From Albugo candida (lineage: Eukaryota > Oomycota > Peronosporomycetes > Albuginales > Albuginaceae), in contig CAJNAR010000144.1 in NCBI GenBank assembly GCA_905220665.1, positions 744,001-808,000 on the forward strand: a DNA stretch of 64,000 bases. The letters run 5' to 3'. Below are positions 37,050 through 50,589 of the stretch, in pieces. The number at the start of each line of letters is the position of its first letter. Within the stretch, counting starts at the first letter, position 1. The translations under genes and the position numbers were made by a program. Under the pieces are notes generated by a model, which saw only the letters and a program-made list of their open reading frames with translations, made no database searches and was not told the origin of the DNA.

Positions 37050-38101
37050 TTATTTTGTATATTACTATAATATATCATGAGGTTTATTCAATCCCATACA
37101 TTCAAATGTGCACTTAGATTATAGCAATTACAGCGACCAGAGTTTTTTCCATCAAACAGCTATTCTATGGATCAAAGCATGTTAGCAAACCTTTCAGTAT
37201 GGTATTCTCAACTGTCACAGCTCAAACTTTGGTCAGTACTCGAGCTTTTTGGTTTGCAAATATTCGAGTCTTGCATTGACACCGCGAATCGGAGTGGCAT
37301 TCACTCACGGACTGATTTGAAAAGCAACAAGATGGTCGATCTGTCGAATACTTACGTTCTTACACCCCTCATCTCAATGTTATTACCCACATGATAGTAA
37401 TTAGACAAACGAAAATGCTTACAATAGATTCTCGTTTCGCTGCTCCTGTAGCAAAATATCTGCATGAATATCAACGGTGAGGTGAGTCAGCAAATATGTC
37501 TGCGGCTGAAAGTGTCGTGAAAGAGGATGTTGCGACCAAGCACATTGACTTTGAGAACGCGTAACGAAATGCCAAGGCGTGCAGCTCAGTTTTATGATGA
37601 TACGAATGACAAATCAAAGTACACATAGCATATTATTCTACATACTTGTACGCAACCGACTCTACGACTTTAAACTACAGCCTAAGATTGAGACGCTATA
37701 TGACAGCTCCATAGAATCGTTGTATAAACATTACCATCCGCTTATTCGGAAAGTTTCCCTGACTACTTGCATTGTTCAAGGTCTAAGTGCTAGAGATCAA
37801 GGCGCTCACGACGAAAGGTGTCCCCTTCACTTGCTTGTTGGCTACTCTATCTGAAAGGAGCAAATCCTCGTGTGCTACTGAGTGAGTGCACGAGAAAAAC
37901 TTTGCATTGAGACCGCGATGGGCAATATGGACGTGACCGAACCTAGACGACACGGACCAGGACCAAGCCTTCAATACATTTTCTAAGCGAAACGAGCCAG
38001 CTATTTACACCCAATCATTTCAACCGTCATAAACCAAAAGCCCCCAAAATTTCTAAACTTGCATTTTTGAATAAAGTAATCGAGAATAAACATTTACCAT
38101 A
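37050..38101. other. Intergenic, about 1 kb
   Basis: Divergent spacer between the PQBP1-like gene and DED1. Short open frames (for example 37579-37854, +) have no family signal. The segment just before 38102 is A/T-rich. No repeats or RNA gene seen. Confidence 0.5.
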
Positions 38102-40206
<2,105 letters not shown>

Positions 40207-41799
40207 AAGGGATTTTCCACTGGTCTTAGAAACTTGTTTCCACTTGCTGCTGTACACAATATAGGGTCTTTAATGTCCCTACTCCTTTTTATGGTGTGAA
40301 GTAATGGAATGGATGGAGTGATCTATGAAAGTTTCTCACGTACACATTGAATAGTTTCTAGAGACACCTCGCTTTATCAGAAGCAATATGATGCAATATA
40401 AGGATTTCGTGCAATTTGATTCGTACAAATATGCTATGTACTTACTTGGTTCTTGATCGTGGTCGATATTGTCAGCTATGACACTTCACATCTGTGGTAA
40501 GAAACTATTGGATTGCTTTCATTCAAAACATTATATAATATCTTAATGGGACTGAGATGGATTACCGTGGTGATCGTCTCTCGAATTCATTCACAGCCAT
40601 GGTGCAACGAGAAAGTTGATCGACATATAAGGCGAGCTACGAACCGATATTGACATCGTATAACAGGTGAGTGCAGTCTTTGTGTGAATTGACTGATGAT
40701 GAAGCTGTGAAGGAAATATTGACTCAGATGGTCAATAGAACATGCTGAATCGAAAGAGGGTTCAAACAATAGGAAGGAGTACTTGTGCTGCTCACGTTGT
40801 CCGAGCACAGCATTTGGTTCGGCTATCAAGCTGTCCAGTAAAATAATTGAGGTTTGGACTACATTTAGCTCATCAAACTATGTGTTCGGAGGTTGCTTAT
40901 CTTGAACTGCCCAATCAAGACTTAAAAAGAGTAGGGAAGCATCTGTAGGAACGGGAAGTAAACGAAAGCTATAATTGTATGGTACGAGTACTCATGAAGG
41001 TATTCACCTTCAATCTACTTGATTACGAGATCTAAAGTATGACGTGAAAAGTCTCTGAGCCATAAAATATGCTGATGCAGTGCTTGTGTAGACCTGGGCA
41101 TTTGTTCTCTTAGGCCAGAGTGTATCAGCGAAGTCCCTTTGGTAGTTAGAATGTTTATAGGGTCGTACAAAGGCATTTTTATATGAATGGAAGTAGAGAA
41201 CACGATGTGCATTTGCCAAGTCAACTTTGTGATGATCGATTTCGAGAACGCTCCCGACTTTTGAGTAATACCCACGTCGCTTTAGAGCCCTTACGGAGTT
41301 GCCCCAGTTGATAGATTCGTGGTATCTAGACTGTAGTAATGACTTGGACGGTAGAATCCGCTCGTTCCTACTCGGAGGATAGATCCTTACCTTCGTATGT
41401 CTTCACTTCCTATTGAGATAACCTTATACTATCGATGACCTCGAATTGATTGGCTGACATGTCCATGTCGACATCGAACTAATGGATGTAATTGTCCCAT
41501 CGTTGCCCGAAAGGAAAGGGGAACCGACTCGAAATGCCGCAAGATCATAGCGCATGAGCGGAAGATTTTTAGCAGCAGTGGACAAACGGATCAATCATGT
41601 GACAAGTGCCGACTATCTATGCTTGTAATTCACTTTGAATTTTGACAGCCTGGATGAGGGGCCTCAGATATTCGTCTTGTGCCGTAATCCTTAAACCTCA
41701 TACTCGAGGGTGGTACTCACCAAAATCTGTACAAAGCCTTTGAAACACTAACCACTTTTCGATTTACCAGCAACAGACGACTTGACCATTGAACTCACC
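40207..41799. other. Gene-poor spacer, left part of the effector-like pocket
   Basis: About 1.6 kb with no convincing gene on either strand. Short frames at 40587-40829 (-) and 41010-41275 (-) have no family match and many rare-looking residue runs. No tandem or inverted repeat recognised by eye. Confidence 0.5.
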
Positions 41800-42264
41800 A
41801 TGTCTTGCATCCATACTTCTTACAGCTATAAAATTGGTGTTTTTCTTGTCATCTTGAATGGAGCGTTTCAGCTTGCTGTCTCCTGCTTTAGGTCACAGAA
41901 TTGCGCCTATACACATTTGATATCTGTGGGGAAAAGTTCGGCAGTTAACATCGAAAAATTGATGGAGTGTGGTGAGTGTCTAACAACATCTGACCGCAAC
42001 AACTTTGGGTATATCCAAAAAGCTGATAGACATTCTCATTTTCCTGTAACTAACCAAAACGTGAAAAAGATCTATTGGATTGGAAAGAATATTCAAACGA
42101 CGGAAGCCGCTTTTGAAAATTGTCGTTCTTCATGTCCTAAGCTGAGCCTCGCAGAAACCACATTCAAAAAGATGTTTAAGGAGTTGACTCCCATCTACAA
42201 CATGGCAGTGGAGTTCCCGAAAGCAGAAATTGTAAAGCCTCCGCGATTTTTCAGTTGCTTTTAG
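41800..42264 (+). CDS. Small secreted cysteine protein, candidate effector (paralogue A)
   Basis: 154 aa, single exon. The Met at 41800 is chosen over the upstream in-frame start at 41782 because it aligns with the start of the paralogue at 43764 (MSC/MSS). A hydrophobic signal-peptide core (KIGVFLVILNGAFQLAVSCF) runs to about residue 30, and no later membrane segment is seen. The mature part has a CGEC pair (Cys57, Cys60) and a segment YWIGKNIQTTEAAFENCRSS with Cys108 and Cys112, followed by PKLSL. The same pattern occurs in the second copy. No RXLR, LFLAK or CHxC motif. The CxxC resembles but does not fit the CX2CX5G pattern of the Albugo CCG effector class. Function unknown; secretion and effector role are inferred. 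Confidence 0.7.
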   Translation: MSCIHTSYSYKIGVFLVILNGAFQLAVSCFRSQNCAYTHLISVGKSSAVNIEKLMECGECLTTSDRNNFGYIQKADRHSHFPVTNQNVKKIYWIGKNIQTTEAAFENCRSSCPKLSLAETTFKKMFKELTPIYNMAVEFPKAEIVKPPRFFSCF

Positions 42265-42844
42265 GCGCTTTCTTAGTCATTTTATTGCGAGAATACGAGT
42301 TTGTCATGATACAATTTTGAATTCCATGTATTGTTGCAATGATTTATCCAATCGCTTTAATTCGATGTACATGCATAATTTGACAATGTGATGTTCGCAC
42401 TTTTCTCCTGTTTGCGCGACTTTACATCCGTTGCTACTGTACTATCTATCACTGGACGCTGCAATATGGAGCCACCAAATGAAGAAATATTCCTTCCCGA
42501 CGTGTTAAATTAAGAAATGAATGAGTTGTGAGTATTGTACCGAAAAAGAAAACTGATGTCGGAGGACGCTATGGGACCCCCAGATGTCGCATGTCATCAG
42601 CGTAGCTACTGATTATTTCAGCGTCAAATAACGTTCTTGAGCACACCATCTCAGACCGAATGCATTCGCCAGATTTAATTCAGAAGAGTCAAACATCAAT
42701 ATCGGCCTGTTTTCTCCCTGCCCGGAATCCGAAAAGTACACCAACGCATTGCATTTATCGACTCTCAAATATACCCCCGCTATGATCCTACTCCCTATGA
42801 TTTCTCTCTCTGCGCGTCTAAACCGTGAGAGAGACTATTAGGTG

Positions 42845-42877
42845 TCAATATCAATATCAATATCAATATCAATATCA
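42845..42877. repeat. Microsatellite (tcaata)n
   Basis: Five full copies of tcaata plus a partial sixth. Confidence 0.9.
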
Positions 42878-43040
42878 GCTTTATTCTAGCTATCGCCTTG
42901 TCGCAGCACATGATATGAGAATTTATTCTCGAATGCCATCAGTCACTAGCTATCGCTTCTCCATCAGTGCACTTTCATACCAGATTATATGCCGACTCAG
43001 TTTGGGAATTCTACATCGATTGATTGAGCGCTTGATAAGC

Positions 43041-43130
43041 AGGTTTTATGATCCTCATTCAGACATCCCAAGTGCGTGGGAAAGTAGGTTTTACTATCCT
43101 CATTCGAATATTCTAAGTGGACGGGCAAGT
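43041..43130. repeat. Two-copy 45-bp direct repeat, degenerate
   Basis: Copies 43041-43085 and 43086-43130 are adjacent and share 34 of 45 positions by eye. Both begin aggtttta and contain atcctcattc. Confidence 0.75.
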
Positions 43131-43763
43131 TGAGCATCGTACCCTAAACTTGGGAAGCGCTATAGCTGTCGATCGTTGGCTTCAATGAAGTTGAATGGGC
43201 TGATACCACAAACTCTCACTGTCGATGTTGAACATCCCCACGTGATAACCCTATGTTGACGAAACGATAAGTGCGTATGTATCAAAAGAATGCTCTAAGA
43301 GAAAACCTTTTGTGTGATTGTGTGGTTGACTGACTTTACACTATTCGCTGCAGCTACGAACGCCCAGTAACGTGTTGCTCGAGTGCTGATTATCTCCGAC
43401 ACGACCCTGACTCGGAATTTTCTGATCGTGGGTTTGCATGACGATACTGAGTATCTCTGGCTACGAATTTAATATAGCATTTCAGATCTTTGGGCTACAT
43501 GGCGATCTGGATTATTGGATTAAATTAATATGTCCATCCTCACCACCTTTAAGGTTTAAGCAAAATGTCCCTTATTTGAAAATTTGAAACGTTGCTGCAA
43601 AGCGATCGTGGTAAGGAGAACCTCGGCGAACCCTTGAAAGTGGTACTGAAGCTGAACATGTTCCCGCAGCGGGAAAGCTGCTTTCTTCCACTGGATGAAA
43701 ATTATTTATCAATCATTCTCAAATTCACCTGCAACTCAAAACAATTCGAACTTAGCCATCACG

Positions 43764-44258
43764 ATGTCCAGCACATATTGCTTATACGGTAACCGAATCG
43801 GACTTTTATTTATGATCGCCACCGGAGCCGTATCTCAGCTGGCTTATTCTGTGAGCCTTTATGAGAGAATAAAAACAAGACTTGGCCTGGTCAATCACTT
43901 TATCATCCAAACGGAAGGGGAAAAGATTGCTCGAGATCAGAATATATGTGGCGATTGTTTAGGGGGGGTAAATTTTCCAAATTTCGCGAATGTACGATTT
44001 GAAGATGGAAAGTATGTTTGGGCTGGAAGCGACATTGAGACCACGAAAACGGCAATCGAGCAATGTCGGCAGGTCTGTTCTAAGCTGCAGCTCACGACTG
44101 AGATGATTTGTGATGCTGGTTTTGATGTGAGTAAACTTGAAAAGGAAAAGTATTTCATGCCAGGCCGGATCCACAAAGGAATATACTACGCACACTCAGA
44201 CCTCAGCTGGGAAAAATTCGTTAACAGTCTCGAGATATTTATCTGCATAAGAGATTAA
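43764..44258 (+). CDS. Small secreted cysteine protein, candidate effector (paralogue B)
   Basis: 164 aa, single exon. The start at 43764 (MSSTYCLYG) aligns with paralogue A; an earlier in-frame ATG at 43695 would bury the signal peptide. Hydrophobic core RIGLLFMIATGAVSQLAYSV. Shared pattern with A: CGDC (Cys62, Cys65), then KYVWAGSDIETTKTAIEQCR with Cys101 and Cys105, then SKLQL. One extra cysteine (Cys116) and a longer C-terminal region with YYAHSDLSWEKF. The 30 bp upstream also resemble those of A (TTxACCxGCAAC at a similar distance). No recognised domain. A tandem duplication of an ancestral secreted gene is the simplest reading. Confidence 0.7.
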   Translation: MSSTYCLYGNRIGLLFMIATGAVSQLAYSVSLYERIKTRLGLVNHFIIQTEGEKIARDQNICGDCLGGVNFPNFANVRFEDGKYVWAGSDIETTKTAIEQCRQVCSKLQLTTEMICDAGFDVSKLEKEKYFMPGRIHKGIYYAHSDLSWEKFVNSLEIFICIRD

Positions 44259-44967
44259 AACTGGACGACCGATATTAATCATTCGCTAGATGTCTTGAAA
44301 ACGTATTTTAATACAAGAAATGATGACACACTGACTGTTCTATTTCTGTTGTGCACGACTGCGTTGCATGTCTGCACGTATCACTACGGGCTGTAAAAAA
44401 TGGTAGCTCAATCTTCTTGCTATATCTCGCAAACGTTTGTTCGAGATACAGTAACGTGATTCGTATAGATTCCTGAGTTGCCTTATGATCAATCGTTCAC
44501 CGTCGTCCCGATGGCAAGTAAGTGTAGTGCGAAGAGCTAGTAGTGACTCATAGATCACTAAGCCTGAGTCCTTCAGCTGCGAAACATATTCAACAATTTG
44601 GAGCTCACACTTACATCTTACAGGAAACATTCCGTCTAGCGCAATGACTGTAAAAGGTTAGGGATCTACGTACATCAAAGATGGGATGATGCGGAGTCAG
44701 CATAGCTTGTTACAACAAACCATGACATGTAGGTAATGTAAGGAATGACATGTATGCGCATTGACATATTGCTTGCTGCATTGAAATGACTATCTTTGTC
44801 TAGGAAATACAGTCTTCCGTTGGATCGAGATGTGTCAACCTAGATGATTAAACGATAGTTTGAATGACAACGTGACTCAGGCGTATCGGTCGCGCACGAA
44901 TACTTGATGAAAAAATCATTAGTTCCGTAGCGACTGCTAATAAGGAGTCCACTGTAGTCCAGCCGCA
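44259..44967. other. Spacer between paralogue B and GET4
   Basis: About 700 bp. A 96-codon frame on the minus strand (44340-44630) has plausible composition, but I find no family, no intron pattern and no neighbour support, so it is not called. Must include the GET4 promoter. Confidence 0.45.
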
Positions 44968-46245
44968 ATGAATCGACGAGCATTAGCACGACAAGCAGCC
45001 AAAAATGCTGTCCCAGAGTGCTCGATTGCATTGACTCGAGAAGCACATCCTGAACACAATGTCATTTGCAAGAAAGCCATGGCGATTGACAATATTTCTC
45101 GTAAATTAGATGAGCAACTGCAAAGTAATGATTATTACGGCGCTTTACAGATGTATAAGACATTGTTCATGCGGACACTTAAAAGCGAAGAATCGGTGAA
45201 GCAGCCAACTCAATCTATCGAATTGGCTTCAAAGGCTTCTAAAACACTGTTGAAGCATAAGCAAGCAAGCGCGGCAGCCGAAATGGCTAACTTAATGCTC
45301 ACCGTCTTCACTGATTATCACTACAAAGTTGATGAGTATACAAAAAGTTCGCGGCCATTTCTTAGTGAAGTCGTATTTCATACTTAACAGTTTTTCTGAT
45401 TCTAAGACTTGATATCCAGCATCAATGACGCATTTGTGGCTGAGGGAGACTTCAGTAAGGAGCTTGCAAGTTTTTTGCAAAATGCAGTCAAGTACGAGCG
45501 TATGCTTGATGTTAAATGAGATGCGTTATCGAATTTATAATCACTTGCGCAGGTGGTCCGCAGCCGAAGGCACAAGAAAACACGGACATCCTCAGATCCA
45601 ATTATTCTTAGCGCGAGCATATTTCAGGGGAGGAGATCACAAGCAAGCAGCAAAGCATTATCTACATGCGGAAAAACCTGAGGAGTTTGCTGATTTTTTA
45701 CTCCACTGGTCGAACGAAGGATATCCCAGCGAAGTTGACCTATATATTGCTCGCGGCGTACTTCAGTAAGGCAGACGAGCATACTCACATATAATCGTCG
45801 GATACTAAAGTCCTTGTATATTTTCCAGGCTGTTGTGTTTGGAAAACTTGAAAGATGCAAACAAGCTTTTTGAAACATTTCACGTTAAAGCCAAGCTGGA
45901 GAATGTCACGTTGGAAACACCATTGTGTCACTTTATTCGGTTTTTGCTGGTAACGCTGGAGGTTTGTTGCGTAATAACGGGAATCAGAGGATACATCTAT
46001 CATGTGTGTTTCAGAGAGACGCTTTACCGTTGTACCAACTTCTTCAGGATCGATATGCCGCAGCTCTGGCACGAGACAAATCTTTCGAGAAAGTAAGTTT
46101 CATTTTGCTGAATGCATTTACCACGATACTCATTCAGCGATTTGAACAGTATCTCGAGAGAATCGGCGTAAATTATTACGGCGTCCAGCCTCAGCAGTCT
46201 GGTCTCAATTCTATCCTTGAAATGTTTTCTCGAGGTGTTCAGTAA
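44968..46245 (+). CDS. GET4: GET4/TRC35, tail-anchored protein targeting
   Basis: Pre-targeting factor that hands tail-anchored proteins to GET3 with UBL4A/GET5. Six exons (44968-45335, 45420-45491, 45553-45765, 45829-45961, 46015-46092, 46150-46245) give 319 aa, the usual GET4 length. All introns are GT-AG, 53-84 bp, and all phases close. Alpha-helical repeat sequence matches the family: NDYYGALQMYKTLFMR, NAVKWSAAEG, GHPQIQLFLARAYF, ARGVLQLLCLENLKDA, LCHFIRFLLVTLE and the conserved end YLERIGVNYYGVQPQQSG. The second exon (72 nt) and the join giving KVDDINDAF are inferred from phase. Confidence 0.88.
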
Positions 46246-46654
46246 TGAAACCAGCAATACAGATCTCAGAATTTTTTCTTTCGTCATCACACATTCCAGA
46301 AGAACAAGTCTAGTCCCCGTGGATACCTGAAGTATTGTCTGTTACCCCATTCTGAGCCATAACCGTGAATATATCTGTGAGTGATCGTCGGCCGTCGGCC
46401 TACGTTACTCTGAGGAAGTTTCATTTTGGAATCAACGGCTTGGGTAAGCTAGGCTTGTTTCATTATATATGACTGTGGCCGATATCGAAGCAAAAGTAAT
46501 CTTGTGGTAATATTTCATCCACAGGAATTTCTTGCCTTTCGTGAAGGCTACCTACGATCCAGCATTGACAATCATCAGTTAACCGTCATTTATCGGTTAG
46601 AACTTCAAAGCCAATCAAGCAAGAACGTTTTCAAATCGCTTGCTTTGTGTACAA
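46246..46654. other. Intergenic, GET4 to DDX47
   Basis: About 410 bp between same-strand genes; holds the GET4 3' UTR and the DDX47 promoter. No gene or repeat seen. Confidence 0.5.
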
Positions 46655-48046
46655 ATGAGTGCGAATCCTCCAGAAGGTGACGGGGTGGATATTATGAGTA
46701 ACTCTACTGGTGATAAATGCGACGGATTTTCTGGCGATCAGACGTTTGAGCAGCTTGGTGTAGATGCAACATTATGTGAAGCCATTGCATCTTTAGGATG
46801 GTCAAAGCCTAGTAAAATCCAACAGGAAGCTATTCCACATGGTCTAGCAGGACGTGATCTTATTGGACTTGCTGAGACTGGCTCCGGAAAGACAGGAGCG
46901 TTCGTTATTCCTATTTTACAATCTTTGTTGCGCTCACCCCAGCGGCTGTACGCTCTCGTTTTGGCACCAACACGTGAATTAGCATATCAGATTAGTGAAC
47001 AATTTGAAGCATTGGGTGCATCAATCGGGCTGAAATGCGCCTGTGTTGTAGGTGGAATCGATATGATGAATCAACAGATTGCTTTGGCCAGAAAACCGCA
47101 TATCATTATTGCCACACCTGGTCGACTGGTTGATCATCTGGAAAACACGAAAGGCTTTAGTCTACGAACGATCAGATTTTTGGTGTTAGATGAAGCGGAC
47201 AGAATGCTAAGTATGGATTTTGAAGAAGAAATCAATCAAATTGTGCAATTAATGCCGAGCGAAAGAAATACTTATTTATTCAGTGCTACCATGACGTCAA
47301 AAGTTGCAAAGCTGCAACGTGCATCACTGCTAAATCCCATCAAAATTGAAATAACTCACAAATTTGCAACACCAGAGAATTTACGCCAGCACTATCTTTT
47401 CATCCCCGCAAAATTTAAAGATTGTTATCTATCCTACATTCTCAACGAGGTCGCGGGACAATCAATCTTGATCTTTGCAAGCACATGCAATGGAACACAG
47501 CGAGTAACACTGATGCTGCGAAATTTGGGATTTCAGGCAATTTGCTTACATGGTCAAATGTCGCAACCAAATCGGCTCGGAGCTCTTAACAAATTCAAAG
47601 CAAAAAGTCGCAAAATTCTAGTCTGCACGGATGTGGCAAGTCGAGGTCTGGATATACCAAGCGTCGATGTAGTGATGAATTATGATATTCCAACGCATGG
47701 TAAAGACTACATACATCGAGTCGGGCGAACTGCGCGCGCTGGACGCGCTGGTATTGCTGTCTCATTAGTGACCCAGTATGATGTTGAATTATATCAGCGG
47801 ATTGAGTTTTTGCTAGGAAAGAAACTGGACGCGTACCCGTGCGATGAGCAAACTGTCCTGGTAATGCAGGAACGTGTAGGGGAGGCTCAACGCATCGCTA
47901 CAAATGAAATGAAAGAACTTGCTAGTAAGCGTGGCAAGCGTCGTGATCGTGAGTCTGATGACGACGATATTGATGCACATCATGCGCGCGCTAAAAATTA
48001 CAAGTCAGCTAAGCGCCTAAAGAAAACAAAAAAGAAGCGTTCTTGA
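46655..48046 (+). CDS. DDX47: DEAD-box RNA helicase DDX47/RRP3
   Basis: Nucleolar helicase for pre-18S rRNA processing. Single exon, 463 aa from the ATG at 46655. Q motif ([17 protein letters not shown]), [31 protein letters not shown] (the RRP3/DDX47 signature around motif Ib), [45 protein letters not shown] and [13 protein letters not shown] are all present. The C-terminal tail is lysine-rich ([11 protein letters not shown]), as expected for a nucleolar protein. Second DEAD-box gene in 10 kb, but from a different subfamily than DED1, so not a local duplicate. Confidence 0.95.
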   Translation: MSANPPEGDGVDIMSNSTGDKCDGFSGDQTFEQLGVDATLCEAIASLGWSKPSKIQQEAIPHGLAGRDLIGLAETGSGKTGAFVIPILQSLLRSPQRLYALVLAPTRELAYQISEQFEALGASIGLKCACVVGGIDMMNQQIALARKPHIIIATPGRLVDHLENTKGFSLRTIRFLVLDEADRMLSMDFEEEINQIVQLMPSERNTYLFSATMTSKVAKLQRASLLNPIKIEITHKFATPENLRQHYLFIPAKFKDCYLSYILNEVAGQSILIFASTCNGTQRVTLMLRNLGFQAICLHGQMSQPNRLGALNKFKAKSRKILVCTDVASRGLDIPSVDVVMNYDIPTHGKDYIHRVGRTARAGRAGIAVSLVTQYDVELYQRIEFLLGKKLDAYPCDEQTVLVMQERVGEAQRIATNEMKELASKRGKRRDRESDDDDIDAHHARAKNYKSAKRLKKTKKKRS

Positions 48047-48342
48047 GCTCACAGAACACGCGAAAAGTAGCAAGGAAACACTGCGAATATAGATACCCCT
48101 TGTGCTTGATACTCAACGTCAGAGCAATACACCTGTGCTGAACCTTACCTATAGTCCGACTGGCAGTCATTACAGTGGACTTCGAAGTCAGGTGATTGCG
48201 ATATTCTTCAGACTGGTTCTCATCACTTCGATTCTGTATCTCGCAGTCAGTTACCTATCCAGCCACAATCAACTCGAATTCTTTTTTTCAATGTCAGAAT
48301 TCTCATTGCATATTTGTAATCAAAGACTTTGTGAGAAGCCTG

Positions 48343-50589
48343 ATGCTGAGAGTTCATTACATTTGTGCCACGCTGATTTTGCATTTCTCGGCGTGCGTGC
48401 TTGCTTTCACAAAATACAAGACTTCATCCGGACTTCGTGAATGGGTTGATTTATCAACACCTCGAAGAAACAAGTTTCATACAACCTCACGCGGAGAAAG
48501 ATGGGAACTCGTAATGAGTGACGAATACAACAAGCCAGGACGCTCATTCCGACCTGGAGATGATCACATGTGGACATCAATTGAAAAACCCGATGGTGTC
48601 AACAATGCTCTCGAGCTGTACTCTCATAATATGACTTCGACAACCTGCGACAAGTATGGTAAAACGTGTTACTTCCAAATCAAAATTGTCGATGAAGTCA
48701 ACACAATCCGAGTTTGGAATAATTACCAGAGCAAACCTGGGTATCAAAACGCATCATTTGTAAGTTTCTATACAGATTGTCGATCTCAATTTAATCATAA
48801 TGATATTTGACTAGTATTATCGCGCTGGAATGGTGCAGTCGTGGAATAAGTTCTGCTTCCAGGGAGGATTACTCGAAGTACGCGCCCAACTACCAGGCGT
48901 TGTGAGCGAGGAGTCAGGCAATCCAGATATTTCTGGAGGACCACATGCACGAGTGGAATCTATCATGTACTATCCAACATGGCCTGGTATCTGGATGCTA
49001 GGAAATTTAGGCCGTGCGATTTTTAGTGCTTCCACAAATCGCATATGGCCTTTCTCATACAACGAGTGTGATGATAATGTCTTCAATTCAACGAATCAGC
49101 GCATCAGTGCATGTGATGATAACCCCGGCCATGGACTGAATCCAAATCAGGGACGTGGAGCCCCTGAAATCGATGTACTTGAAGGAGCGGCGGATCTTGT
49201 TTCAGCTTCTGTTCAGATTGGTCCCGGGATGCCCAAGAACTTTCGACGCTATGGTGATGGGAATGATTGTGTTTACACTGCCTCTTGTAGTATACTTGGC
49301 GGGAACGATATTGAAGTACCAGCAAGCGTTTACATCGAAAAACGCGGGCACCGATCGTGGTATCAAGGACTTAAGTATGCTGCAAATAACTTATGCAAAC
49401 CAAGAAGGAAAGAGAAGCAGAATATCTTCAGAATCAGAAAATCTATGCAGCGAGGTCTCAATGTTACGAAATGTGACTCTGATGTTTGTCCAGCCTCATA
49501 CGATGTGAATGGTGATTTAAGTATAATGAGAGAAAAACATCCAGATCGCTGGGGAATCAATTCCAACGGGACATGTTTTTCCAAACAGAATCCTTATTTC
49601 GGAGCATTCTTATGCAATCCAGGTAGTAAGAATGAGTATTGCGAAGATCAAGGATTGAAGTTACCCGAAAATAAAAATCTTAAACAGTTTGCTTATCAAA
49701 TGGATGCGATATCAGCAAACTGGCATCTTCACGTGGGAGCTTATACGGGCTACGTTGCATATCAGATTGAATGGTTAGTGTTCTCTATATCTATTTTTTC
49801 TGTAGTATCATAATATGCTTTTTTAGGGTCATGGGTGAGACCGGATATGTCCGATGGAGCTTAGAGGGTCAACCACTGTATGAAATTCCGGCAGAGTCAA
49901 TCACTGATGTCCCTCAGGATGCGGCAAAATCAAATCCAAGAAAAGTCATGGTTGAAGAGCCAATGTACATAATATACAATGTTGCTCTATCAGCCAAGTG
50001 GCGAGCTGCACCACCCAATGCGGGCCTTGGTCCTTGCCGTGGGAATGGATCAAATGACACGGTGAATAAAATCTGCGACGAATTTCCTCTATACATGAAA
50101 ATCGATTATATCAGATTGTACCAAGATACCGGGAAAAATTCAAGTATGACCACCGGATGTGACCCACCAACCCATCCAACAAAGAGATGGATTGATGATC
50201 ATATAGATGAATATGAAGATTCTGAGAATTTGTGGATCCCTGTGCAAGGATTGGCTTTTTGTAAGCGTGATGCCGACTGTACAGTGCCTCTGAATGTATC
50301 AGGAGGATATACTGGTCGCTGTGTAGAAGGACGCTGCAGATGCTCCACGTTATCATGGGGTGGCCCGAGATGCATTAGCCCGTACGCTGCTACAGCTATA
50401 ATTACTTTTGGACCACCTTTTACGGCCCATTTGGGCGTTGCTGCTGCTGTGGCTTTGTGTACTATGTTTAGCATATACTATTCATGCATTGAGTCACAAA
50501 AACGAAAAGCGGAGATGGCAAGGGTTAGACAGCTGAAGGCTGCTACTGCGGGCTATGGGAATACAGGGAACAATCCAGCTAAAAGGTAG
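48343..50589 (+). CDS. SKN1/KRE6-like GH16 beta-glucan synthesis protein
   Basis: Secreted or membrane-held GH16-clan protein linked to beta-1,6-glucan assembly in yeast. Three exons (48343-48759, 48815-49773, 49827-50589) give 712 aa. The ATG at 48343 is the first in frame and starts a good signal peptide (MLRVHYICATLILHFSACVL). The conserved start of the domain is RWELVMSDEYNKPGRSF. The GH16 active-site motif is at about 257-262 (GRGAPEIDVLEGA, E-x-D-x-x-E intact). Conserved SKN1 features follow: PTWPGIWMLGNLGRA and MDAISANWHLHVGAYTGY. The C-terminus has an EGF-like six-Cys module (CKRDADCTVP, GRCVEGRCRC) and a membrane segment (FTAHLGVAAAVALCTMFSIYY) with a basic cytosolic tail. This type I layout differs from yeast Kre6 (type II, no EGF). 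Confidence 0.88.

Larger units (their letters stand above)
42265..43763. other. Spacer between the two secreted-protein genes
   Basis: About 1.5 kb. Holds a short microsatellite and a degenerate 45-bp tandem duplication (listed separately). An open frame at 42825-43133 (+) is built largely from these repeats and is probably not a gene. Confidence 0.5.

Noticed and set aside
41800..44258. RXLR or CHxC effector class for the secreted pair
   Set aside because: Neither motif is present after the signal peptide in either protein; the CxxC does not fit CX2CX5G.
44340..44630. A 96-codon minus-strand frame
   Set aside because: No family, splice pattern or neighbour support; length is near what chance gives in such a spacer.
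48102..48440. Membrane-like open frame upstream of the SKN1-like gene
   Set aside because: No ATG before its hydrophobic part and an upstream TAG; the overlapping frame has an ATG with a signal peptide and runs directly into the conserved domain.
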